Below are positions 12,081 to 22,724 of a DNA stretch of 64,000 bases, one piece after another (position 1 is the first letter of the stretch; each line of letters starts with the position of its first letter). The stretch comes from Eutreptiella sp. 'Long Island Sound 2002' (lineage: Eukaryota; Euglenozoa; Euglenophyceae; Eutreptiales; Eutreptiaceae), in assembly GCA_964036045.1 (NCBI GenBank), contig OZ038379.1, positions 107,028,025-107,092,024 on the forward strand, given 5' to 3'. Below the pieces are notes generated by a model. That model ran no database searches. It was not told the DNA's origin and saw only the letters and a program-made list of their open reading frames with translations. The translations under genes were made by a program, and so were the position numbers.

Positions 12081-13060
12081 TCTCGTCGTCGGTTGACATG
12101 AAGAAGAAAAGCAATAGAAGAGGTCCTGTAGATGTGTAGCAGCAATGCGTGGTATGCGTGACGCGAAATATGTACCTCTCTATTTGTCCCACCGTGCTTT
12201 CTTCCCCTGTAGAGAGAGAGCGTGTGCAGGTCTTTGGGTGGTTGGTTTGTTGTTTTTGCGTGTTGTGCCTTGTGTCTCCCCCTTTTTTTCTCTCCCTAGC
12301 GTCTTCGATAACATACCTCATTGCCTTGCGTTTCCCCTATAGAGAGGGCGTGGAAGGCGCCTTTGTGTTTCTTTTTTTCCGTAACATACTTGTCATACCT
12401 TGTGTAACTTCTTGTTGTCATCCCTTATAGAGAAAGCGTGTGCTTGTTTGTGGGTGGGGCGGGGGTGGGGTTTCATACCATGTTTCCCCTTTGTCTTGTC
12501 TCCGTCTTCTTGTATCTTGCGGCCTTGTGTACGTTTGTGTTTTTGTGTGCGGTCCGTCCCTTTGGCGCCCTCCCTCGCGTTCTTAACATACTTGCTAGCC
12601 ATACTATTGTTTCCCCGTGGTTCTCGGCCATCCCCTATAGTGAGAGCATGTGCATGTTTGCAGGCGGGGCGGGGTGGGGTCTCAAACCATGTTTCTCCTT
12701 GCTCTTGTCTCCGTCTTCTTGTACCTTGCGGTCTTGTGTATGTGTGTGCGTGTGTGCGTGGTCCGTCCCTTTGGCGACCTCCTTCGCATTCTCAACATAC
12801 TTGCTCGCCATACCATTGTTTCTCCGCGGTTCGCGGGCATCGCCTATAGCGAGAGCGTGTGCACGTTGTGTGGGTGGGGCGGGGGTGGGGTTTCATACCA
12901 TGTTTCTCTTTGACCTTATCTCCGTTTTCTTTCACTTTGCGGCCTTGTGTACGTTTGGGTATGTGTGCGTGGTGCGCTCCCTTGGCGCCCTTCTTCGTAT
13001 TTTTAACATACTTGTTCGCCTTTTCATTGTTTCCCCATGGTCCGTGGCCGCCCCATACCT
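12081..13060. repeat. T-rich tandem array, ~209-bp period
   Basis: The landmark CTATAG-(N)GAGAGCGTGTGC occurs at 12425 (TTATAG variant), 12635 and 12844, spacing 210 and 209. Looser copies start near 12,207 and 12,337, and a decayed one near 13,050. Each unit also carries a poly-G box (GGGGCGGGG), CATACCATGTTTC, a TTGCGGCCTTGTGTACG stretch and AACATACTTG. Apparent membrane-protein ORFs here are translations of T-rich repeats. Confidence 0.75.
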
Positions 13061-14029
13061 TTTGCGCTTTTTTCTTTCTTATTTTCGTTGTGTATCTCGC
13101 GGTGCTTGGAGCCTATGGAGGAATATGGGGGATATATGGTTGTGGTTTGTGTTTTTGGGCATGCCTTACGACGTGCGTGGTGGTTCGTTGTTCTTTTTTG
13201 CATGCGGCGTTGTCCCTTGGGCCCCCTCCTTCACAACATACTTGGTTTTCTCATCTACGCATGTGTAGCGGGGGATATGATATGTAGGATGTATGGGGCC
13301 GTAACATACTTGTTTGTCATACCTTTGTTTTCCCGTGGTCCGTGGTCGTGCTTCCTTTGTTTGTGGTTTGTTGTTTCTCCTTTTGTTTTGTTTCCTTCTT
13401 TTTTTTTTTGACGTGCACAAGCTGCCTAGTTCCTATGGCACGCACGTTGCTAGGTGGTTTGGAACACGCAATGTTCAATTTTTTTGTCGTCGCGGCTCGC
13501 TTGTTCTTGGTGTCCTGTGTCTGTCTCAATTTCGACGACCTCGCCAAACAGTGGCGTAAAATGTTTCGGGGGGTTTCTGAGGTCGTAAAAAAACGATTTC
13601 TCTGTTTATTTTTGTCAGATGTGCGTCTTCTTCTTGGTTTTTTATTTTTCAGTGCTGCGATTGCGCCCGACAGACAGCCAGGCAAGGGAAAATACCGGGA
13701 CACACACAAGGACGCAAGTGAGGCAGGGAAAAATGCATGCCAGGGAGGAGGGCAGACGAACGAAGAGTAGAGAAAAGGATAAACAAAGCCGCGACGCAGA
13801 AGAAAGAAGGAGGGTAGCCAGCAGCCGAGCGAGGGACACGCGCGGGGAATGGGGAACAACCACAAGCCACGGTAAGCACAACACCACGAGGTGGCGCAAG
13901 AGAAGGGGGCACCAGGGCCACGAACGGAGAGAGGCAGCACCAGACACCACGGCACCACGGCACACACGGCACCACCACAAACCCACCAGCACACAAACAC
14001 CGCACAGGCACCACACACAACGCACGCAT
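13061..14029. other. Composition switch zone, no gene seen
   Basis: T-rich sequence (to ~13,620) changes to A/C/G-rich sequence (from ~13,660). This is where the strand bias reverses between the left, minus-oriented and right, plus-oriented LINE-like blocks. A T-run at ~13,388-13,409 and short A/T-rich runs occur. No frame resembles a known protein. Confidence 0.4.
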
Positions 14030-17000
14030 CCAAGCCCGGCCGCCCGCCCCTCGGACGGGCGGCACACCCAGGTTCACGCACCCGCGCCCACAGCAAGTGA
14101 GCGAAGGGCCCTAGCTGCCCGCCCCAAGGACAGGCAGCCAGGAGAGGGCGAGCGCCTAACCCCAGGCGCCCCCTCACAATGGCGCGCAGCGCCCCCCCGG
14201 AGGCGCCCTCCCGCCACTCCAACAGCGCGCAACGACGGCTCGCAGGAGCGCACGCTGTGGGGCCGGTGCTGGGTCCCCACGCCGACACCAACCGCGCCCG
14301 GGAAGCACGGGTATTGGAACCCCGGCCGCCCGCCGTAAGGGACGGGCAGCCGGGGGGGGACAGCGCCTGACACCAGACGCCCCTCACAACGGTGGAAGGC
14401 CACCCCCCCGGGACAGCCTCCCACCACTCCGCGGCAAGTAGCCCCCTGCAAGGCATTCAAGCAAAAGGGACAGTGCTGGGTCCCCACGCCCGCACAACCG
14501 CGCCCACAGCACGTGAATAGCGGACCCCGACAGCCCGCCCTGAGGACGGGCAGCCGGGGGAGGGCGAGCGCCTGAACTCAGACGCCCCTCACAACGGCGC
14601 AAGGCACCGCCCCCCGGGGACGCCCTCCCGCCACCCCCACAGCGCGCAACCCTAGCTCGCAAGAGCGCATGCTGTGGGGCCGGTGCTGGGTCCCCCATGC
14701 CCACACCACCCGTGCACGGGACACACGGGCCACGGGTCATGGCCGCCCGCTCCCAGGGACGGGCATCCGGGAGAGGGGCCGCGCCTGACGATAGACGCCC
14801 CTCGCAACGGTGGAAGACCAGCCCCAAATGGACGGCCCACCACCACCCCCGCGGCACGCAGCCCCCCGCAGGGCATTCAAGCCAAAGGGACACTGCCGCG
14901 CCCGCACGCTCGCACACCAAAGCCGACAGCAAAAGGGTAGCGGACCCTGGTAGCCCGCCGAGAGGACGGGCAGCCGGGAAAGGGCGAGCCCCTGACCTCA
15001 GACGCCCCAACGGCGCAAGGCACCCCCCCCCGGGACACCCTCCCGCCACCCCCACAGCGCGCAAGGCTGGCTCGCAAGAGCGCGCGCTGTGGGGCCGGTG
15101 CTGGGTATTCCATACCCACACCACACGTGCCCGGGACACATGGGCAACGGGCCCTGGCCGCCCGCCCCCAGAGACGGGCAGCCGGGAGAGGGATAGCGCC
15201 TGACAACAGACGCCCCTCACAACGATGGAAGGCCAGCCCCCCGGGACGGCCTCCCACCACCCCCGCGGCACGCAGCCCCCCCGCGGGCATGACAGCAAGA
15301 GGGACAATGCTTGGCCCCCACGCCGGCACGCCCGAGCCCACAGCACCTGGGTCGCGGACCCCGACAGCCCGCCCTGAGGCCCGGCAGCCATAAGGGGACG
15401 AGCGCCTGACCTCAGACGCCCCTCACAACGGCGCAAGGCGCCCCCTCGGCGACGCCCTTCCCCCACCCCCACAGTGCGCAACGCCGGCTCGCAAGGGCGC
15501 GCGCTGTGGAGCCGGTGCTGGCTCTGCCATACCCACACCACCCGTGCCCGAGACACACCGGCTACGGGCCCTGGCTGCCCACCCCCAAGAACGGGCGGAC
15601 GGGAGAGGGACAGCGCCTGACGACAGACGCCCCTCACAACGAAGGAGGGCCAGCCCCCCGGGACGGCCTCCCACCACCCCCGCGGCACGCAGCCCCCCGC
15701 AGGGCATGCAGGCCAAAGGGAAAGTGCAGGGCCTCCACGCCCGCACGCTCGCGCCCGCAGCAAGTGGCTGGCGGAACCCGACAGCCCGCCCTGAAGACAG
15801 GCAGCCGGGGGAGGACAAGGGCCTGGTCTCAGACGCCACTCGAAACGGCGCAGGGCACCCCCCCCGGGGATGCCCACCCGCCGCCCCCACAGCGCGCAAC
15901 ACCGACTCGCAAGAGCGCACGCTGTGGGGCTGGTGCCGCCCTCCCCATGCCCACACCACCAGTGCCCGGGACACAAGGGCTAAGGGTCTTGGCCGCCCGC
16001 CCCCAGGGACGGGCGGCCGGGAGAGGGACAGCGCCTGACACCAGACGCCCCTCACAACGGTGGAAGGACCCCCCCCCCCCCAGGACGGCTACCCACCACC
16101 CCCGAGGTACGCAGCCCCCCGCAGGGCATGCAAGGCAAATGGACAGTGCCGGGCGCCCACTTCCGCACACCTGCGCCCACAGCACGTGGGCAGCGGACCC
16201 GGACAGCCTGCCTCCAGGACGGGCAGCCTGGGAAGGGCGAGCGCCCGACCTCAGACGCCCCTCGTAGCGGCGCAAGGCATCCCCCCAGGGGAAGCCCTCC
16301 CGCCACCCTCTCAGCGGGCAACGCCGGATCGCAAGAGCGGACGCTGTGGGGCCAGTGCTGGGTATCCCATACCCACACCATTCGTGCCCGGGACACACGG
16401 GCAGCGGGTCCTTGCCGCCCGCTCCCAGGGGCGGGCCGCCGGGAGAGGGACAGCGCCTGACACCAGGCGCCCCCAACAGCGGCGGGGGGGCAGCCACCCC
16501 GGGGACGGCCTTCTGCAATCCCCCGCGGCACGCAGCCCCCCGCAGGGCATGCAAGCCAAAGGGACAGTGCTGGGCCCCCACATCCGCACACCCGCGCCCA
16601 CAGCACGAGGGCAGCGGGCCCCAACAGCCCGCCCCAATGGCGGGCAGCGGGGGAAGGACGAGCGCCTTGCCTCAGACGCCCCTCACAACGGCGCAAGGCG
16701 GCCCCCCCTGGGGAGCCCCCCCGCCGTTCCCACAGCGCGCAACGCCGGCTCGCAAGAGTGCAGTCTGTGGGGCCCGTGCCCGGTCCCCCATGGCCACACC
16801 ACCCGTGCCCGGGACACATGGGCAACAGGCCCTGGCCGCCCGCCCCCAGGGACGGAAGGCCGAGAGAGGGACGGCACCCGACGCCAGAGTTCCCCTCACA
16901 ACGGCAGAGGGCCACCCACCGGGATGGCCTCCACCCACCACCCCCGCGGGACGCAGCCCCCCTCAGGGCATGCACACCAAAGGGACGGTGCCGGGCCCCC

Positions 17001-17420
17001 ACGCCCGCACGCTCGCGCCCACAGCAAGGGCAGCGGAACCCGACGGCCCGCCCCGAGGGCGGGCAGCCGAGGGAGGACGAGCACCAGACCTCGGACACCC
17101 CCCGCAACGGCACATGGCGCCCCTCCCAGGGGGCACCCCCCGGCCACCCCCACGGCACGCAACGCCAGCTCGCAGGAGCGCACGCAGTGGGGCCAGTGCG
17201 GGGTCCCCGGTACCACCCACACCGCCCATTATGCACGGACAACGGGCCCTGGATGCTGCGCCCGCCCCCAGAGATGAATGGCCGGAAGAGGGACGGCGCC
17301 TGACACCAGACGCCCCTAACAACAGCGGAAGGCCACCCCCATCCCCCCGAATGAGGGGACTGGCTGCCTGCCCCACAAGCAGGAGGCCGGTGGAGGGGGA
17401 GCACCTGACGCCCCCACGGG
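14030..17420 (+). repeat. Eight ~417-bp units, each a dimer of ~209-bp monomers
   Basis: The landmark CGCACGCTGTGGGGCCGG (with variants) occurs at 14249, 14666, 15081, 15498, 15916, 16338, 16759 and 17179, spacing 415-422. Each unit holds two related halves. Both start with CGGGCAGCCGGG-(A/G)GAGGG and GCGCCTGAC, then CAGACGCCCCTCACAACGG. They then differ: half A runs through GGCACGCAGCCCCCCGCAGG, half B through CAGCGCGCAACGCCGGCTCG. The monomer is therefore ~209 bp. The array ends about 100 bp before the plus-strand ORF1 frame, so it sits where a LINE 5' UTR would be. All six frames are largely open because the sequence is C/G/A-rich; I do not call genes here. Confidence 0.8.
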
Positions 17421-18090
17421 CAAGCGAGCGCCCAGCGGAGCCCGGGAAGCAACGCTCGGCGCCAGCCCGCGGAGCCAGCGTTCAAGCTCCCCCACCCACA
17501 CCCCACCACGCCCACGGCACATGCAACCAAACGGGGTGCTACAGGCACAGAACAGCCAGGGGAGGTCCGCACCCCATCCTCTGCTCTCAGGCACAACGAC
17601 ACAACAATGGCGGAGCCCACAGCCCCACGAGAAAAGCGCCGGGTTCAGCCTCGCGGCAACCCTCCAGCGACACCCCGATAAGAGGGCACGCCCCTTCCTG
17701 CAGACAGGCATGGTTGCGGCCGCCCCGCCCGACTCAGGGTGGCAGTGGGACGCGGGGGAGGCACAACGGCTACCGGACCCCTGCGTCCTCCCGCTGTCGT
17801 ACCTGCCAACAGACACCCTGGCCCATGCCAGCCAAGCCTTCAAGGGAGCTTTCCCACCACTCCAGACCCCTGGCGTGGCCCTGCTCCACAGCGTACCGGC
17901 CGGGGCGGCCTGGGTACGGTGGCGAGAAGAGAATGCACGCCCCGGCCCGTACTTCCCCCTGGTGCAGGGCCAGGCGCTGTTTTCAGCCCGAGGACCTGGG
18001 AACAGCCGAATGGGGGGCAATCGTGCCCGACACCGCGTGCAGATGGAAAACGGCGGCCGACCCGCAACCCATGCGACCGCAACCAGCGTG
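17421..18090 (+). pseudogene. LINE ORF1, N-terminal part, cut by E1
   Basis: A plus-strand frame from ~17,521 has protein-like content (LPDPCVLPLSYLPTD, then TPGVALLHSV, then FPLVQGQALF) and resembles the left ORF1-like protein. A frameshift near 17,980 moves the reading into another frame (EDLGTAEWGAIVPDTACRW). That frame stops making sense at 18,090, where the LTR of E1 begins. If E1 and one copy of the 4-bp duplication CGTG are ignored, the same frame continues without a stop at 42,703. This is good evidence that the two pieces were one gene. Role unknown; probably the nucleic-acid-binding ORF1 or the N-terminus of a LINE polyprotein. Confidence 0.55.
18087..18090. other. Target site duplication of E1, left copy (CGTG)
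   Basis: CGTG directly precedes the E1 3' LTR here and directly follows the 5' LTR at 42699-42702. Four bases is short, but reading-frame continuity of the LINE across the site supports it. Confidence 0.55.
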
Positions 18091-20486
18091 TGAGGGAGGT
18101 CCCTACCAGGACCGGCCCCTGCTGTACCCCTTCCACCATTTCCTGTCACTCCTATGGTCTTGCTTCTCACCAGGTTCTGCATGATCTTGCCCTATCCTGC
18201 ACAGTTTCCCACAAAAACCAGTAAAATACGGCTCCTTCAAACAAATCCTGATCCCTTGCAAAAACCAACTCCCAAGTACAATCCAAATCCACACTGAGGG
18301 CTTCGAAGGGTGTTTGAGGTCCCGCGTTGACACTCAACAATTCCCTTCAACACGCCGGTTGTCTCACGATGCACACGGAGACACGGGCGTTGGGCATGTA
18401 CATAGAAGTGCACCAAAGAGGAAGCCCTGAAATTGGCATATGAACACATATCAAGCAACATTGGGGAACAATGGAAACATACACAATCACAGCCATAGAC
18501 CCCTCATTCCCTGGACTCAAGACCTTCCCTTGACTCGCCAACATGATGCCCTGAACCCAGTCAAAAAAGATGGCTGAATGCCATGTGTCAAAAGTCACTA
18601 CACAAACCCCAAAAATGTGTTCTTTCCCCAGCCTCTAAATCCTAGGCCAATAGGGGAGGTGGCGTGTCATGGCCTAGAGCGGCACTCAGGACCATGCCCT
18701 ACCCTGACATAACTTTGGTTGGACTTGGAGTTGTTATATCTTGGAGAATTGCCCCATGCAGATGACCTCACAACATAGCAAAATTAGGCAAATCACACCA
18801 TAGTGCCCAAAATTCAATTATATACTCAAAAATGCATACGGCAAATGTTCATATGCTCCATGCATGTGTCAAACCAGAAAGTAATATACAAGGGGTTTAT
18901 AGACCAAAGGTGGATGCCCAAGAATATCCCAACATTGGCGCCCAAACCCCTCCGGATATATATTCATGCCACGCTTCACAAGTCGACTCACGAATTTGAG
19001 ACCTAATTTTGTGAGGCCTCGTGTGCCACGCCAAAGTGACCCCGTGATCCGGCATATGGTGAGATGCAACACCGAAGCATATGCCAACATATACGCAACA
19101 TACCATAGTTCACAGATCTCTAGGCACTTTACTCTTAGCTGACCAGTTGAGCACATAAAATACAAAAATGAGCATAAAATGAGGTCAAAAACATGCAACT
19201 GTTGCCAAATTCAAGATAATCACAATAGTATATAACTTCGCTCACCCATGGTATCAACATATGGTTCAAACCACAATTGCTTAGGACCATTTGCATACAA
19301 TCCTGCCACTTGGATCCCCACATGGACGCATAGGGACACCTTCGAACCACCTCCCGACATGCACCATGAAAATGGGAAAATTGCTAGTGGAGCTTGTGGG
19401 TCGCTCCGTAAGCCTTCCCACATGCACTCTATGTGCGGTAGACTTAGTCTAGCGCTATAGAGTTCACCATTGGGACACATATCTTCCTATAAACGGAGAT
19501 ATATAACATGGGCGTGAGCATAGCGAAGCACATACCATGCATATAACACATACCCTCAAAAGGTGGCTCCCACCATGGTATGCCATGCCCCGCCATGGAC
19601 ATAACTTCGCGTTAAAAATACGTAGGAACCCAAAGGAAGTTTCTATGCAACACCAACACTTATGCGGTACACTGGAAAACCATACTAAAATATTCGGTAT
19701 CATTGTCCAAGAGTTGTAAAGCACTTTCTACCCTCTTGATCATGATCTTTTGATACCACAGGCCGGTGTGCATACCAAGGGCGTTCGACGCTTTCCAAAT
19801 TAAGTTGCGACCAAGGTGGTTCCAGCCCAATTCTCGAAATTGACATTCCTCACAATGAGCGGGAGATATGAATCTTCAAAGTGGCCCCACGAATCAATTT
19901 TGTTTCGATCATATCTCCAAGAAAAATGAAGGAGACAACGAAAGAAAGGTTGATTCGTGATCGGGGAAAAATGTATGACCACTCGAAATCCATCATATCA
20001 ACTGCGGCGACCTCGAAGTCGAAAATCCGATTCTGACTGTCTGAAGAAATTGGATTCATTTTGCGAGAGTATAACATGAAAAGTTCGGAAGCAACGAACC
20101 CTTTACTGATGAACTCTGACCCTTCATCGGGGCTTCCGCCAAAATATCTGGAAATAACAGTTAACCAATCGGTTACCGCAAAATCGCGAGCCAGCTGACA
20201 GTCGCCGATACATTGACAATCAGAACGGATAGCCGAAAAATTACTGAGACATTGTGATAAAGAAACCCTGTTGATTCCTGACATTTCGATATATAAATCT
20301 CAGCTGGCGGCGCCTCGGTATTGAATATGGCCGCTCATAGCTGGAATGGCCAAGCCTATCACACTATCACATCAGGTTAGGTCAGGTGGATGGGAGAGTA
20401 TGATATCAGCCCATGGCGCCTGGCCGGCCCATAGATACACACCTCAAGTGACCCAAGGTTGGCCACGGGGGTCCGAACCGGCTTCA
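18091..20486 (-). repeat. E1 3' LTR (2,396 bp)
   Basis: This block recurs at 39716-42698 (5' LTR) and 61096-63530 (E4). On the minus strand it starts TGAAGCCGG and ends CCTCCCTCA. It abuts a clean polypurine tract (GAGAAGGGGGG, plus 20487-20497). Over the first ~200 bases at the left end I see about 8 mismatches to the 5' LTR, far more than between the E2 LTRs. Near its 3' end it carries an ATG (18180-18182) opening a conserved reading frame that begins MQNLVRSKTI. A TATA-like TTTATATA lies near 20,295 on the minus strand. ORFs elsewhere in it look spurious. Confidence 0.9.
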
Positions 20487-20497
20487 CCCCCCTTCTC
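20487..20497 (-). other. E1 polypurine tract
   Basis: On the minus strand the tract reads GAGAAGGGGGG directly before the TG of the 3' LTR, the expected primer for plus-strand DNA synthesis. The homologous place in E4 (63531-63541) reads GAGAAGAGGGG. Confidence 0.85.
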
Positions 20498-20884
20498 AGA
20501 GCGTTGTATCCGCTCGGAAGTCATTGAAGAGAGGACAGGAGGACCCCAATGGGCTCCAACCCCCCCCCCCGCCATGTTCCAAGGACACACGAAGGCCCCA
20601 CATACGGCGTAGGCGTCCCCCATGCCCCAAGGAAGGGGTGATGACACTCATAATCGGTGCCCTCCGTCATATCTGGTCTCCTCTTAATCTACAACATGGA
20701 CCAAGGGGATCAAAGATAGAGAAACGTCGTCGATCGATCTGAATACGTATACCACAATGAAATATATATGTGTGGAGACTGAGTGAAGGGGGTATATGGC
20801 CAATCAAGGCCCAAAAGCCCCTGAATGAACGTCCTCACCCGTCCCCCAGGCACACAAACAAACAAAAATGCCAAGGGGGATCCA
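20498..20884 (-). other. E1 3' untranslated region
   Basis: About 390 bases lie between the pol stop (TAA at 20885-20887) and the polypurine tract. The same sequence occurs in E4 at 63542-63925. It holds a C-run at ~20,560-20,571 and ATATATAT near 20,763; no coding frame is seen. Confidence 0.7.
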
Positions 20885-22187
20885 TTACGGTGCCTCTGCA
20901 GCCACCAAATGGACCAACACGTCCTTGACATCCAAGGAGATGTTCTTCCTCCTTAGATACTCCATCTAGACCGTGGTATACCTCGGCACGAAACTGCTCG
21001 GAGGTTCCCACGAATCCCTGGACGCAGCAAATCCCTTCCAACAAACTTTCTAAAGCCTCCCCCCAGGCGTCCCCGTGTCCGGCTTGTCCGTCAGGATCCT
21101 CTCGGCAGTGAAGTCGTTGTCCTCCCCTTTGTCATCAGAGTCCATATCTCCGGCTGTGCAGTCGAAGGTGACGGCACGTCCGCTGGGGTCTGGTTCTCGG
21201 GGACGAAGCTGGGTATGGTCGTGGTCAAGAATCTTGTTATCCCCCACATGAACCGCATACACATCCTGCCCCACCTTCCGAACGATTACCCCCAGCACAT
21301 ACCAGGACGCCTGCCGATGCCTGGACAGGACATCCTTGTGGTGCCGCTCCACCCACACGGTGTCTCTGAGAGCATATTTCTGAACCTTTCTCTGCTTGAA
21401 GTACTTGGTCCTCTTCTCATGCTCGTCCTGAAGTGCTTTACATACCTTGGCTGCCGTGTCGTCCGCCTCAGCCATCAGAGCATTCGCATCCCCGGCTACC
21501 TTGCCATGGTTCAACCACGGGAGAGTGCGTGACACTCGATCCCGTAGGAACAGGATACGATGGGGCGACAGTCCAGTGGGCCCCGGAAGGTCGTTGTACG
21601 CCTGGAGTACTATCCACAGCGAATTGTACCGATTTCAGCCCGGTTTGTCAATGTGCAGCTGGCAGAACCTTTCGAACATCTGCCGCCCGGCAACTTCAGC
21701 TCGGCTCTTCGACCGGCTGTGGTACGCCACGGTCTTGGCGTGCTGAATCCCCATGTGCTTGCACATCGTCTTGATCTATGTCCCCGGAAATTGACTGCCC
21801 CGTTCGCTGCAGATGACAGCTGGGACATCAAAAATCGTCAGCCGATGCCTGATCATGGCGTTGGCGACGGTCTTGGCCTGCAGACCCACTCCATGCTTGT
21901 CCTTCTTGTCCTTCTCTTTGGACTTCTTGCCAGGGACCGCCACGATATACCCGCTGTGCCTATCCACCGCCAGGATGACACAGTCGTAGATCTCTCCTTC
22001 CACAGTGACCTCAGGCATGGCGAATACATCCATGGCCACGGACCGCATAGGGGCCTCCGGTATAGCCGTATACACGGGGTTGCCAGCCGTGGAGTGGTTG
22101 GGGCTCTTCGTGGCCCGACACACGGCGCGGTCACTGCAGTACTTGTCCAGGAGGGCGTAGTACCCCGGTGGGAACTTGAAGCGCCAC
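20885..22187 (-). pseudogene. E1 integrase core, C-terminal domain and chromodomain
   Basis: Reading on the minus strand from the E2 junction (22187), the frame continues the E1 integrase: a CSDRAVC zinc-ligand stretch, the first catalytic Asp in AMDVFAMP, then CSERGSQF where the family has SDRGSQF (the second catalytic Asp is Glu here), then SRAEVAGRQ for the catalytic Glu. A basic C-terminal domain follows. The chromodomain starts at FTAERIL and runs through VCWKGF and SWEPPSSFV to the TAA at 20885. In-frame stops: TAG 21776, TGA 21635, TAG 21050, TAG 20966. Chromodomains steer integration by binding histone marks in chromoviruses. The frame is otherwise continuous from 22187 to 20885. Confidence 0.85.
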
Positions 22188-22192
22188 TCCAG
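22188..22192. other. Target site duplication of E2, left copy (TCCAG)
   Basis: TCCAG precedes the E2 3' LTR here and follows its 5' LTR at 32970-32974. With E2 and one copy removed, the E1 integrase frame is continuous across the junction. Confidence 0.95.
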
Positions 22193-22724
22193 TGAAAGTG
22201 CTGCCCTGGGTCGTTGATGGTGCCGGAGGGCTCGGGGCTGGCAAGACCAGTGGGGCAGGCACGCGAGGAGTCTCCCTGAACGTTGCTATTGGGGGTAGAA
22301 CAGGATACTCGGACACCAACGGAGGCGAGAGCAGCAACAACTGAAGCAAGGTCCATGCTGATTGTGGTCCGGCAGAAAATCCCAGTCTATGAAGAAAATT
22401 GATGCGGATTATTCTAAATACATCTGAGTGTCCAAAACAGTCTGAAAAGATTTAAATAATCCAATTATGTAAAAACGTTTGGCCGATCTGGCCCGCGAGC
22501 GCGCGTCAGCGGCAAATGGCGATTCCAGCTAAAATAGCGGAACGCGGCAGATTTACGGGGAATGGACCGCGAAATCAAATCCGGCATATCAGAAATATAT
22601 AGGAAATATCCTGAGACTGAGCTGCGAGGCGGCGATTCCGCCGAAGCAAAGAAAATGACCAAAATGTAGCCAATCTGGGCAGAATGTCTGAAAATCTGAG
22701 CAGATGGGGCTAGCCGCACTTACA
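22193..22724 (-). repeat. E2 3' LTR (532 bp)
   Basis: On the minus strand it runs TGTAAGTGCGGC ... CAGCACTTTCA. It differs from the 5' LTR at about six places (near 22240, 22305, 22431, 22475, 22640 and 22648). It contains a second copy of the gag start (ATG at 22347-22349), whose frame here runs out of the LTR into E1 integrase sequence. Immediately upstream on the minus strand is a purine-rich GGACGGGGAG, the likely polypurine tract (plus 22725-22734). Confidence 0.95.

Noticed and set aside
9546-12321. Long minus-strand ORFs rich in H, T, P and R in the G/T-rich arrays
   Set aside because: Repeat translations; the period follows the DNA units, and no domain or non-repetitive core is present.
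12630-12650. CCCTATAGTGAG resembles the reverse complement of a T7-type phage promoter core
   Set aside because: Only 12 bases match, neighbouring repeat units differ there, and a phage promoter makes no sense in this setting.
12145-13411. Frames with apparent membrane helices in the T-rich array
   Set aside because: Phe/Leu/Val runs come from T-rich DNA and recur with the 209-bp repeat.
10081-17420. CRISPR-like arrays
   Set aside because: Repeat units are adjacent and long with no unique spacers, and the context is eukaryotic.
14384-17620. Long ORFs on both strands of the 417-bp array (500-600 codons) as real genes
   Set aside because: They are R/P/A/G-rich translations of tandem DNA repeats, open in several frames at once because stop codons are rare in this composition.
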